From contig CAYVOV010000003.1 in the NCBI GenBank assembly GCA_964453525.1, positions 1 to 64,000 of the forward strand: DNA of 64,000 nucleotides, written 5' to 3'. A model generated the notes under the pieces. It was not told the origin of the DNA, searched no databases, and saw only the letters and a program-made list of their open reading frames with translations. Position 1 is the stretch's first letter, and each line of letters starts with the position of its first letter. The stretch is from CAYVOV01 sp964453525 (GTDB taxonomy: Bacteria > Chloroflexota > Dehalococcoidia > Dehalococcoidales > UBA2162). The position numbers were made by a program, and so were the translations under genes. Below are positions 1-7,994 of the stretch, piece by piece.

Positions 1-90
1 ATGACCGATGCTGGCTTTACTTCCATAAGGATATCTGAAGTTCCTGGTATGGCGAACATCAGGGGCATTTCAGGGCGACGCCCTGCCTAA
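1..90 (+). CDS. C-terminal coding fragment, possibly methyltransferase-like
   Basis: Frame 1 is open from the window edge to TAA at 88-90 and encodes 29 residues beginning MTDAGFTSIRISEVPG. The AGF-x-SIRI pattern resembles the last strand of class I SAM methyltransferases. The first codon is ATG, but the real start probably lies outside the window. The next readable gene is another methyltransferase remnant. Too short for a firm assignment. Confidence 0.3.
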   Translation: MTDAGFTSIRISEVPGMANIRGISGRRPA

Positions 91-279
91 AGTTCTGTAT
101 TGCGCTCACCTACTTGGAGCATAGGTAAGATCAGATTCTGTACTCTTGCATTAGAACTTCCCAAAGGGTGGAGACACTAGTTTATCGGCTTAGGCAACAA
201 AATAGAAAGTTATCCAACAGGATAGCGAAATGTTATTCTGTACTTGTCACTTGTTTCACTTCATAATTATAATGGCATC

Positions 280-815
280 GTGAGTGATTTTGTTGAGTTT
301 TATTCCCAAGAATATGATGAGGATGGCAGACTGCAAAGACATGGAACCGAGTTCGTGTCCACAACATATGTTCTTGATAAAGTATAATCAATAAAGATTC
401 TAGAATTCTGGATGTCGGAGCAGGTACCGGAGCATATTCTCTATACTATGCAAAAAAGGGCTGCTCGGTGGTTGCTATTGACGCTGTTGAAAGCTATATC
501 GAAATATTACGAGGCAAACTTCAATTGCAGCCCGATCTCGATATCCAAACTCATGTGGCTGATATCAGGAATCTATCTATCTCCCTGAACAGAGATTTTG
601 ATGTTGTCTTGTTTATGGGACCGATTTATCACGTACCACAACCGGATATCCAGCGTTGTATAGACATTTGTTTTCGGTTGCTGAAGCCCAATGGAATATT
701 CGCAGCTTCATATGTCAATATTCACGTCTATGTTGACATTCCAATATTGACTGAGCCTAGTCCTACCAATGAGTTTATGTCTCGGCACTTGACGAAATTG
801 ATTATATATGTATAG
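280..815 (+). pseudogene. Frameshifted SAM-dependent methyltransferase remnant
   Basis: A GTG at 280 opens a frame encoding VSDFVEFYSQEYDEDGRLQR, which stops at TAA 385-387. The family then continues in another frame with the SAM-binding motif ILDVGAGTGAYSL (about 403-440), the acidic end of strand 2 (VVAIDAV) and the FDVVLFMGPIYH strand-4 motif, ending at TAG 813-815. The two halves are in different frames and the C-terminal part expected after LKPNGIFAASY is missing. I therefore call it a decayed class I methyltransferase. The following ArsR gene's promoter lies in its 3' end. Confidence 0.7.
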
Positions 816-816
816 A
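789..816 (+). promoter_or_regulatory. Promoter of the ArsR-type gene
   Basis: TTGACG (789-794), a 16-bp spacer and TATAGA (811-816) form a sigma70-like promoter. The predicted transcription start falls inside the palindrome at 815-844. It overlaps the 3' end of the methyltransferase remnant. Confidence 0.5.
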
Positions 817-844
817 ATCAATTAGATATATATCTAATTGATTC
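815..844. promoter_or_regulatory. 30-bp perfect palindromic operator
   Basis: Every base from 815 to 844 pairs with its mirror base; the half-site is GAATCAATTAGATAT. It lies between the -10 box and the ribosome site (GGAGGA, 846-851) of the ArsR gene. This position fits an autorepressor operator, and ArsR-family proteins bind AT-rich palindromes as dimers. It could also fold as an RNA hairpin, but no T-tract follows. Confidence 0.7.
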
Positions 845-857
845 GGAGGACGTAAAA

Positions 858-1436
858 TTGGAAGATAAAGCTAGTGAATTGCTGGAATTCTTCAAGGCTC
901 TGGCCGATGCTAACCGTTTGAAGATAATTGGTCTGCTAGCGCAGGGTGAATACACTGTAGAACAAATGGCTGAGATGTTGAGTCTGCGGCCCTCGACGGT
1001 CTCCCACCATCTGGCCAGGCTATCAATGACTGGTCTGGTGAGTGCCCGCTCAGAGAGTTACTATAATATTTACCGCTTAGAGTCAAGCGTGTTGGAGTGC
1101 ATGTCTCAGCGACTGCTGACACGCGAGATAATGCCGGCTGTCACCGCCGATGTCGATATGGACACCTTTGACCGTAAGGTGCTCAATACCTTCTGTGATA
1201 CTGATGGGCGTATTCTGCAATTCCCCGCGCAGAGGAAGAAATTCGAGGTTCTATTACGGCATGTGGCCAAGTCTTTTAAATCAGGCGTACGATATGGAGA
1301 AAAGCAAGTTAACGAAATGTTGTCTTTTTACTCCGAAGATACAGCTACTTTACGGCGTGGTTTGGTCGAACACGGAATGATGGAGCGTGAAGGTGGGGGA
1401 GGGGATTATTGGTTACTCGATAACCATCCAACATAG
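858..1436 (+). CDS. ArsR-family regulator with C-terminal DUF2087 domain
   Basis: The 192-residue protein starts at TTG 858, behind the ribosome site GGAGGA at 846-851. Residues 5-85 are a winged helix of the ArsR type (FKALADANRLKIIGLL, then recognition helix RPSTVSHHLARL). Residues 115-190 match the DUF2087 pattern (DGRILQFPAQRKKFEVLL, ATLRRGLVEHGMMER). This architecture is a known cytoplasmic transcriptional regulator type, usually controlling its own or neighbouring genes. No metal-binding ELCVC motif is visible, so metal sensing is unlikely. The 30-bp palindrome just upstream is the probable operator. The upstream neighbour is a broken methyltransferase, a possible former target. Confidence 0.85.
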   Translation: MEDKASELLEFFKALADANRLKIIGLLAQGEYTVEQMAEMLSLRPSTVSHHLARLSMTGLVSARSESYYNIYRLESSVLECMSQRLLTREIMPAVTADVDMDTFDRKVLNTFCDTDGRILQFPAQRKKFEVLLRHVAKSFKSGVRYGEKQVNEMLSFYSEDTATLRRGLVEHGMMEREGGGGDYWLLDNHPT

Positions 1437-2423
1437 GTTATTCCCGAAAACCTTGATAGCTAAATCTTGGTGAACAATAGCCTGTTTTGTTAATTGATAT
1501 ATAAGTACTTCGTCGATTCATGCAATCACAGAATGAATATATTAAAAATAGATATCAATGAAAGCATTCATCCTCTGTTGTTGCTGAGTAGAACCAACTG
1601 ATACAAAAGAATAACCTATAAAAGCATCTTTTTGTGTTATAACTTGCAAATAAGGTACAATAAGCGTTTCTAACGAACCGAAAATAACAAAAATAGGCCA
1701 CCTGAAGGGTGACATTAGCGTTCATACAGGGGTACGAATCAAGCTTGTAAAAATAACAAAGGTTTCAACAAGGATACACTAGGATACTCCAGCTTCGAAT
1801 ATTGCCATAAAAAGCATATAGAACGCAATCAAAAAACCACCAGAACGGTCAAGAAAACCGGGCTCAACAATAATAAAAAGCTGCCTACGAGGCAGCTGTC
1901 AGCAACGAAGTTGGTTCAAAGAAGTAATTCATGGAAATCACTTGATGAAATGACCCTCTAACTAAAGAATATCCGGCTATGTATGACGGATCAGCCGTTT
2001 TTCAATCTTCAGGAAATGCAGATAGTAGCAGCTAAAGACAGAGAATCTCACGATTAACGTTAAAGAAATGGCTGCGAGGGCACGAAGAATGCTGTCACAC
2101 TAATAGAATCCACAAACGTTATGAATTTTGCGAAAGAAAAGTGTTCGTTAAGGAAGTATGGCCGGCTCCTTAGATAGCAGGAATGATGCAAGCACTACCC
2201 GGATTTAAAACGAATTGTAACTGTCGCATCGACTATCTCTGCCATCAGCTACCGGCTGCAACACCCTGGCAAAAACGGTGGTCTTACTTATCTGGACACT
2301 CCCCTAACGAAAGAATTTTGACTGATTCAATTGAAATGACCTGTATGGATAAAACACATACGGGCTCAAGAGAATTCTCACCTTGAAGGTTTGTCGATAG
2401 TATAGCCTGTTACCCGGTTATTA
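1437..2423. other. Gene-free stretch of about 1 kb
   Basis: No frame shows a recognisable protein; the longest frame (2183-2386) has no ribosome site and unlikely composition. The only structure I could support is a minus-strand terminator near 1871-1897. The AT-rich, stop-rich sequence looks like decayed accessory DNA. Confidence 0.5.
1871..1897 (-). terminator. Rho-independent terminator (minus strand)
   Basis: Read on the minus strand, AGCTGCC, loop TCGTA and GGCAGCT form a 7-bp stem followed directly by TTTTATTATT. It would stop transcription coming from the gene at 2424-3323, about 0.5 kb upstream. Confidence 0.5.
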
Positions 2424-3323
2424 TTAAGACGAAGATGGTTGAGGCGGTGAGGTTGGCGACGCTTGGCTGTTACCTTTCAGCGGATGAATCATATCTTGAT
2501 AGGCACGCATCATCCTCGCGCCTTTCAAATCACCTTTATCCAGCAGATCCTGATATATTTTTTTGCGGGCTTGCTCTATGGTAAGTCCGTCACTTGTCAG
2601 CTCGGTTATACGAATCCAGTACGTTTTTTCGAGGTCTCTCATTTTAGACTCTAAACCAAACCTCAGGATTGCATTACGTTCTTCATCAGAAAGCCTCTCT
2701 CTTTTGGGTCGTTTCCGTTGTTCAGCTTCAATAATTGCCTGAAGCACCTGCCGGAGCAAAACTATATCGTTGTTCTCTTCCTCGATATTGGCCTCTTCTC
2801 TTTTGCGGTATTCCATTCTTTGATTCATCAGATACTCAAGCGCAAAGCGGACATGATCAATTGCTCCTCCATTCTTTATCAGATGATCATAAACAAGTAA
2901 TGCAACCTCAAGCACTGCCTGGCGTTTGCGGTCAGCATCCTCATGCCCCGGAAAATACAGCTTACCTGTCATCAGTCGCCTTAACCCATGGGGCTTTGCC
3001 AATACTGTCTCGAACTCTTCTTTGGTAGTACCACATGTTCTAGCAAAGAGTTCCAGGTTGTGGTCCCGGTCTGGATTACCCCTTTTGAAAAAACTTCTAA
3101 CGAAAGCGTAACGCTTTTCAAAATCAGGGCCAAGCTGTTTCCATTGCCGATAATATTTGTAAACAGTAGACACCTTCATCCCTAGTTTTTTGGCGACCTC
3201 GACCGGTCTCATTCCCTGATCAAAGAGTTCAAAGCACCTTTCTCTTAAGGATCGCCCTCTTTCGTCACGCTTTATAGGGTATTTGCGAGAATTCCTAAAA
3301 CCAAATATCTTCTTAAGTTTCGT
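2424..3323 (-). CDS. HTH-domain protein with likely ACG start
   Basis: The first ATG (3212) would cut through a helix-turn-helix: the in-frame sequence upstream adds RDERGRSLRERCFELFDQG to GMRPVEVAKKLGMKVSTVYK, completing a homeodomain-like HTH. The frame is open for 37 codons above that ATG but has no ATG, GTG or TTG. An AAGGAG motif sits 6 bases before ACG at 3323-3321, which would encode xKLKKIFGFRN. So the gene uses ACG, or its ATG has mutated. From the ACG the protein is 299 residues. The middle and C-terminus are helical and charged, with a Ser/Pro-rich tail. The family is not recognised. Role is inferred only as DNA binding. Confidence 0.6.
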   Translation of the reverse strand, partial: TKLKKIFGFRNSRKYPIKRDERGRSLRERCFELFDQGMRPVEVAKKLGMKVSTVYKYYRQWKQLGPDFEKRYAFVRSFFKRGNPDRDHNLELFARTCGTTKEEFETVLAKPHGLRRLMTGKLYFPGHEDADRKRQAVLEVALLVYDHLIKNGGAIDHVRFALEYLMNQRMEYRKREEANIEEENNDIVLLRQVLQAIIEAEQRKRPKRERLSDEERNAILRFGLESKMRDLEKTYWIRITELTSDGLTIEQARKKIYQDLLDKGDLKGARMMRAYQDMIHPLKGNSQASPTSPPQPSSS

Positions 3324-3340
3324 AACTATCTCCTTTTAAA

Positions 3341-3868
3341 ACAATGATTAACGTTATCTCATCGGTGAGTCAGGCAATAATAGTGATGGCGAGTGATATT
3401 AGGGCAAGATGTCTATACCTTTAATGGTGGAAGACTGTGGTAGCAAGCATAAATTCCAGTTAAACTACACAAGGACGTCTATACTTCTTAACCTTGAACC
3501 TAGACTTGGAGGCAACCACATTGCCCTTTCGAGAGACTCAATTACTTGCTAGAAGTAGGCAACGTTCCATACATTGAAGCCTACTCCATCCTATATATCG
3601 TCCAGTTACAGACTGGGGTCAGAGTAAGGATTGCCATTTTCGAAATGCGTCCTTTCTTATCTGACTACCGGATCTTGCATGATTATGCGCGATTATCGGT
3701 CACTGTTTGTATTATTGGAGTTGAGAGGATGTATTCGGGATTGATATAATCGCATTACCAAAGTGCCGCATCTTCGCACGATGCTTGTGTGCTGAAAGTG
3801 ATACTTCGGGATTTTTGGGGAGCCACCAAGATTTTGCGGGGCCGACCGCATATCCTCCTGTTTTATTC
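3341..3868. other. Gene-free stretch
   Basis: No open frame has coding character or a ribosome site. I see no hairpin with a T-tract, no repeats and no RNA gene here. Confidence 0.4.
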
Positions 3869-4096
3869 CTATGGCGGCTCCCCAATTTTTGGGCTTTTCG
3901 GACGCCCACCGAGCTGACCCCACGATGCCAGCATTTCCTTATATTTTTTGCTCGTGGTCTTACCTCCTTTCCTTCCGATCCTTTTAGAGTGCTCAGAGCC
4001 GTACCGTCGGAGAGTCTCATTCCCCCCGCGATGACCAGCCGACCGAACATCGATTATTTTTTCCTTTGAATCGCCGTTGACATCTTTTCTCGGCAT
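3869..4096 (-). CDS. Small KGG-repeat-like basic protein
   Basis: The 75-residue protein starts at ATG 4096 behind CGGGAG. It is rich in Lys, Arg and Gly, with RIGRKGGKTTSKKYKEML and GQLGGRPKSP, resembling the glycine-lysine repeats of small stress or DNA-binding KGG proteins. A similar small basic protein occurs at 34908-35126 in this window. It is divergent from the gene at 4181. Function is unknown; nucleic-acid binding is only suggested by charge. Confidence 0.5.
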   Translation of the reverse strand: MPRKDVNGDSKEKIIDVRSAGHRGGNETLRRYGSEHSKRIGRKGGKTTSKKYKEMLASWGQLGGRPKSPKIGEPP

Positions 4097-4180
4097 ATAT
4101 CACTCCCGATATTTGTTGGCCCAGCTTGTGCTGTTTCATGCACTCCTCCAGATATACAATTACACCCGTATGCTAATAAG

Positions 4181-4885
4181 TTGGAAAGTTCGTGTAAAAA
4201 GGATAGACTATGCGCAAAAGCCCGGCGTTTTGTAACTTTAATGTGGAATGAGAAACAGGTAGAAAGAAGTCTGTTTAATTGGAAAGATTGGCGTAAGTCT
4301 ATTATCCGTCAATGGGTTTATGGCCCTGATCTCTGTAAACTTAGCCTGAGTGAGCTCGAATCTATTATTGATCCAATCTTTCGTGGACTAGGGTTAAGAC
4401 TCAAACCCTCATATATATACTGGATTTCATGCTGCTGTTCGGACTTCAACATGGATAGCCCGGAAACGTGGCATAATATCCTGATACCGTATTGGTACGA
4501 GGAACTACAAAAGGCTTCTAGCGGCAATCCGATATTATATCGGGGCGGTACACGTGCGTATCCTCCAATTGTTTTCGACTATAGAATTAGAGAAGGATAT
4601 CCGCTAACCGTAAATGTGAACCATCCACTTATCGATATATTGCATAGAACAACTGGCAGACCCAGAAGAAGTTCATCAAAACCGGGTCCTGTTCCAAGGT
4701 ACTCAGATCGTTTGGCAATCAATTGTGCAGTCATGAAAAATAAGGGCGCTTCCTACGTCGAAATTGCTCGGGAATACGAACTAAAAACTACGAAACCCTA
4801 TGATAGCGAGCAGAGTGATATTACAAGGTACCTAGTTAAGAAGGGGAATAGACTTCTAATAACAATAAACAAAGAATCCCGATAA
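4181..4885 (+). CDS. Hypothetical protein with HTH-like C-terminus
   Basis: The frame starts at TTG 4181 (234 residues). An ATG at 4241 (MWNEKQVERSLFNW) is an alternative, since no clear ribosome site supports either. The N-terminal half is rich in aromatic residues and Cys (YIYWISCCCSDF). Residues 150-234 follow a basic linker (GRPRRSSSKPGP) with a helix-turn-helix-like segment (YVEIAREYELK) and a short tail, suggesting DNA binding. The family is not recognised. A strong bidirectional terminator lies downstream. Confidence 0.45.
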   Translation: MESSCKKDRLCAKARRFVTLMWNEKQVERSLFNWKDWRKSIIRQWVYGPDLCKLSLSELESIIDPIFRGLGLRLKPSYIYWISCCCSDFNMDSPETWHNILIPYWYEELQKASSGNPILYRGGTRAYPPIVFDYRIREGYPLTVNVNHPLIDILHRTTGRPRRSSSKPGPVPRYSDRLAINCAVMKNKGASYVEIAREYELKTTKPYDSEQSDITRYLVKKGNRLLITINKESR

Positions 4886-4987
4886 AACAAATAATATATT
4901 TGGAGGACACCAATACCACTCTTTGCCCAGAGACTTCATTTTATCGTTTTCAGAAAACTCCCAAACTTTGCTTCCATTCTTCAGGGG

Positions 4988-5018
4988 AAAAAAGCTAGCC
5001 TATCAGGCTAGCTTTTTT
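4988..5018. terminator. Bidirectional rho-independent terminator
   Basis: AAAAAAGCTAGCC, loop TATCA, GGCTAGCTTTTTT: a 7-bp GC-containing stem flanked by an A6 and a T6 tract. It ends transcription from 4181-4885 (+) and from the convergent recombinase 5057-6037 (-). Confidence 0.9.
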
Positions 5019-5056
5019 AATGATTGATACACACAAGGACTAATTCAACAAAATAC

Positions 5057-6037
5057 TCAACCCAATCCCAACCCCTCGACGGGACTTGCTCCATTTCGGT
5101 GGGCCTGAATAGCCTCCTCTCGCTTTAAGCCTTGAGTATAACGCCGACTCATTGTCAGGTCCTCGTGTCTTAGAAACAACTGAAGCAAGAATGAGTCTTT
5201 GGCACCTCGGAGATATTGTAAGGCACTAGTGTGCCGAAGGCGATGAACTCTCCCTCGCCCGCTCACTCCAGCTCTTTTCTTTAGGGAAACAAATGACGAA
5301 GCTAATCCGCTGACTGTGAACTGCTTGCCTTCTTCAGTTACCCAAAGAGCGTCGCTTTTCGCACGACGCCTCCTTTCCAACAGATAGAGCCAGATAGCTT
5401 TGGCTGTCTTGGAGGAAAACGGACATATGCCTACCTTGTTACCTTTACCAATGACTCGAACCCACTTTTGCTCCAGATTGAGGTCTGCGAGGTTCAAATT
5501 CACCTGCTCACTCAAGCGCAAACCCGAGTCGATAAAGAGCAGAAGCATAGCTTTATTGCGCAGTCCGATAAACCGCGAACCAGTCTTGATGTCAAGTTCA
5601 CAAACGGCAAGAAACCGCTTCAGTTCGTCTTTCTCATAAGGCTGGACGGGTGGAGGCAGTGGAGCCTTAAAATGAATATCCTTGACAGGGCTTTCCTCAA
5701 CGAGCCCTTCCTCAATTCCCCAGTTAAATAAGCGCCTTAGCGCTTTGTAGTAAGGCCATGCTGTGGACGGTTTAGACCTAGAAAACCTATGGCTGCCATT
5801 ACCTGCGATATACTCAATGTTTCTTGAACCAACCCAAGATAAAAACTCTCTGATTCGCCTAGCGTCTAAAAAGTTAACGCTATCAGGCCAGCTCTGGGAT
5901 TTTGCGTAGGATAAGAAATGTTTCAGTAACTTATAATAATATTCGTGCGTGCGGAGCGCACGTCCTTCAGCTTGGAGGGAAAAGAGAAATCCCTCCACAA
6001 AATCTACTAGGCCGATTGCTTTGTCACTCTTTTTCAC
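5057..6037 (-). CDS. Tyrosine recombinase (XerC/D-like), outside the island
   Basis: 326 residues from GTG 6037. The N-terminal SAM-like core-binding domain (about 10-120) is followed by the catalytic domain with SGLRLSE (Arg), IGKGNKVG (Lys), HRLRHTS (His-x-x-Arg), LRHEDLTMS (His) and RRYTQ (nucleophile Tyr), a complete R-K-H-R-H-Y set. It strand-exchanges DNA at attachment sites. It lies immediately left of attL, transcribed away from it, and is not closely similar to the two island recombinases. It may belong to another element once integrated at the same tRNA gene. Two TAGTCAAC-x-GGTTG repeats occur upstream. Confidence 0.88.
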   Translation of the reverse strand: MKKSDKAIGLVDFVEGFLFSLQAEGRALRTHEYYYKLLKHFLSYAKSQSWPDSVNFLDARRIREFLSWVGSRNIEYIAGNGSHRFSRSKPSTAWPYYKALRRLFNWGIEEGLVEESPVKDIHFKAPLPPPVQPYEKDELKRFLAVCELDIKTGSRFIGLRNKAMLLLFIDSGLRLSEQVNLNLADLNLEQKWVRVIGKGNKVGICPFSSKTAKAIWLYLLERRRRAKSDALWVTEEGKQFTVSGLASSFVSLKKRAGVSGRGRVHRLRHTSALQYLRGAKDSFLLQLFLRHEDLTMSRRYTQGLKREEAIQAHRNGASPVEGLGLG

Positions 6038-6075
6038 CTTTCATTTGCGGTCGGCCCTATTTATTTATTTTTTCT

Positions 6076-6137
6076 TAGTCAACTGGTTGTCCTTAGTCTC
6101 AACCTACCTTTGGGGTATTAACATAGTCAACCGGTTG
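6076..6137. repeat. Paired CAAC(T/C)GGTTG operator-like repeats
   Basis: TAGTCAACTGGTTG (6076-6089) and TAGTCAACCGGTTG (6124-6137) are direct repeats 48 bp apart; the second contains a perfect 10-bp palindrome. They lie upstream of the recombinase at 5057-6037, next to attL. They could be recombinase arm sites or a regulator's operators. Confidence 0.45.
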
Positions 6138-6147
6138 CCTAGCTTCG

Positions 6148-6192
6148 TGGTGAGCCGCGGAGGACTCGAACCTCCAACCGGCTGATTAAGAG
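6148..6192 (+). repeat. attL: 45-bp tRNA-Lys 3' fragment
   Basis: Identical to 29409-29453. The match covers the CCA end, acceptor 3' strand, T arm, variable region and anticodon 3' stem of tRNA-Lys, and breaks at 6193. Flanks on both sides differ, so 45 bp is the full duplicated core. On the plus strand it also encodes codons of the integrase N-terminus. Confidence 0.93.
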
Positions 6193-7156
6193 GCGGGCAC
6201 ACACGCTCAAACAGCTTAACAAACTGAGTGTCTCTCAGCTAGCGGAGTTAAGCAGTTTAAGCAAGGCTTACATCTCACAGGTTAAGCATGGAAAACGCTC
6301 GCCATCCCCGAAACTGCTCGAGATACTGGACGAGTTAGAAAGGCCAAAGAAGCCAGACAAAGACTACCTTGAGATATTCCTGCAATCCCGCCAAGCAAGG
6401 GGAGTAAGCCCAAAAACACTCCGGTATTACCAGGAAAGATTGTCTAAATTTGTCGATAGGGTCGAGTATACTCGCGCCACAAGGCAGGACATCGAGGAAT
6501 TTTTGAATTCAATCCCTCCGAACCAGTATGGCCTTGGTAATCGACACGCAACTTACCGTGCACTGAGAGCATTCTATAGGTGGCTGAGTAGCGAGTATGA
6601 GTTACCCAATCCAGTAGCTGGAGTAGCCGCACCAATACTGGGTAAACCCATACTGCCCAGTCTCACCAGAGATCAGGTCGAGCTACTGATTCAGCATGCT
6701 GAGACTACACGTGACAGAGCCATAGTGGCACTATTTACTGAGAGTGGCTTGAGACTATCTGAGCTGGTCAGTATTACTCCAGATAAAATAGACTGGGAGT
6801 CACACACAGTGCAGATACTGGGTAAAGGCCGGAAAGAAGCTTTAGCGCCTTTCGGTGAGTTAACTGAAAAATATCTCAAGTCTTGGCTTCAGCAACACCA
6901 GCCCAACGGTAACATCTGGGGACTCAACGAGTGGGGAATCGCCTCTATGCTCAGGAGACTGGAGTCAGCTACTGGAATACGATGTAATGCGCACGCCTTC
7001 AGAAGAACCTTCGCCTGCCTTCTTCGCAAGGCCGGTGTGGACGTAATGACTATCAAAGACTTGGGCCGGTGGGAAAGCCTAGAAATGGTGCAGAGGTATA
7101 CTAGATCGGTGAGATTCCAAGATAGCATGAGATTCTACAAAGCGCCACTTTCTTAA
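6149..7156 (+). CDS. HTH-tyrosine recombinase, 5' end severed by integration
   Basis: The frame is open from 6143 (after TAG 6140-6142) to TAA 7154-7156, with no ATG, GTG or TTG before 6440. The upstream part is clearly coding: residues from 6206 form an XRE/Cro-type HTH (LNKLSVSQLAELSSLSKAYI, then KHGKRSPSPKLL). It is linked to a phage-type core-binding domain (YLEIFLQSRQARGVSPKT) and a catalytic domain with SGLRLSE, GKGRKEA, HAFRR, GRWESLEM and RYTRS. The missing start lies at 29386: joining 29386-29451 to 6191-7156 through the att core gives a 343-residue protein. The paralogue at 24938-25843 is very similar but lacks the HTH. Initiation at TTG 6440 would lose the HTH and part of the core-binding domain. 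Confidence 0.88.
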   Translation, partial: GEPRRTRTSNRLIKRRAHTLKQLNKLSVSQLAELSSLSKAYISQVKHGKRSPSPKLLEILDELERPKKPDKDYLEIFLQSRQARGVSPKTLRYYQERLSKFVDRVEYTRATRQDIEEFLNSIPPNQYGLGNRHATYRALRAFYRWLSSEYELPNPVAGVAAPILGKPILPSLTRDQVELLIQHAETTRDRAIVALFTESGLRLSELVSITPDKIDWESHTVQILGKGRKEALAPFGELTEKYLKSWLQQHQPNGNIWGLNEWGIASMLRRLESATGIRCNAHAFRRTFACLLRKAGVDVMTIKDLGRWESLEMVQRYTRSVRFQDSMRFYKAPLS

Positions 7157-7336
7157 AATGAGGGACTTAAAAGGATAGTGTTCATTGGACGGAGGAGGCA
7201 AGTAGTTCCTGTAAGAGGGCTTAGGCTAGGGGAATATAAAGTGCAGGTTTAATAATCAAGTGCATTAGAAGTTCTGTATGTCTTATTTTAGCCGTTAACC
7301 TGCATAGTAATTCCAACGTAGAAGAATATATTCATT

Positions 7337-7993
7337 CTATAGATTGTTTGCGATTATAGGTAATTTATCCGCTAGCACTTTCTTATAATGTGGATTGCGA
7401 TCACCAGTTGGCTCATGTGGTAGTGCGAGCCATACAAGTATATTATTGCCTACTACTAATTTAAAGGTTCCTTCACAGCAAAACTCTGCTAAGTTTTCTG
7501 GCATAGTGACATCTTGTGGTATAGCATAGGCGTGTCGAAGAACACGAAAGACAGGTTCACCAAGTGATATTAAAATGCAAGGTTGATATTTATTTACTAC
7601 ACACTCCAGTTCTTGTTTACCGAATTCGACAAAGTAATAGTAAAGGAAACGCACCGTTTTCCAATCGTTCCTACTGCCATCTAGTTGAAAAAACTTATTA
7701 TGTAAGTAAAATTCAACCAAGGGATTATGAGCTAAATCCCGTGGTTTTTTAATAAAATAACGGTTTACTAAGTTCCAGGCTAGAATGCGCCTCCTGCTGA
7801 AGCCCAACGTTCTACAAATCTTACCGAATATGTATTTACTCAGTTGGCCAGACGTGTTATTTAAGTCCAGTACAGCAGGTATATACCTGGAACTTACTAT
7901 AGTGGGATCCTGACCTAAGAAAAGTACGTCAGCTGTTTTGCTTCCGCGGAACAACTCAGGGCTCCCCCGTTCAACAAGTAAATATTCTTGCAT
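7337..7993 (-). CDS. Uracil-DNA glycosylase-superfamily protein
   Basis: The protein contains VLFLGQDPTI, matching UDG motif 1 (GQDPxx, the water-activating loop), and near the C-terminus LALPHEPTGDRNPHYKK, matching the HPS/HPNP leucine-loop motif. A role in base excision, or recognition of modified or deaminated bases, is inferred; the motif is not the canonical GQDPYH. I chose ATG 7993, one base after the upstream stop codon; ATG 8032 and 8017 are alternatives that would overlap the DUF2779 gene. It is the last gene of the leftward operon, suggesting a role in the same defence module. Confidence 0.6.
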   Translation of the reverse strand: MQEYLLVERGSPELFRGSKTADVLFLGQDPTIVSSRYIPAVLDLNNTSGQLSKYIFGKICRTLGFSRRRILAWNLVNRYFIKKPRDLAHNPLVEFYLHNKFFQLDGSRNDWKTVRFLYYYFVEFGKQELECVVNKYQPCILISLGEPVFRVLRHAYAIPQDVTMPENLAEFCCEGTFKLVVGNNILVWLALPHEPTGDRNPHYKKVLADKLPIIANNL

Positions 7994-7994
7994 A

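Noticed and set aside
3546..3749. 67-codon frame in the gene-free stretch
   Set aside because: No ribosome site, no motif and no neighbour relation.
6148..6192. Possible second tRNA-Lys gene
   Set aside because: Only the 3' 45 bases match; the 5' half (acceptor 5' strand, D arm, anticodon 5' stem) is absent, so it is an attachment-site copy, not a gene.
7178..7252. Short frame from GTG encoding VFIGRRRQVVPVRGLRLGEY and a few more residues
   Set aside because: The sequence looks faintly protein-like, but there is no good ribosome site, no known family and only 24 codons. Not supported enough to list.
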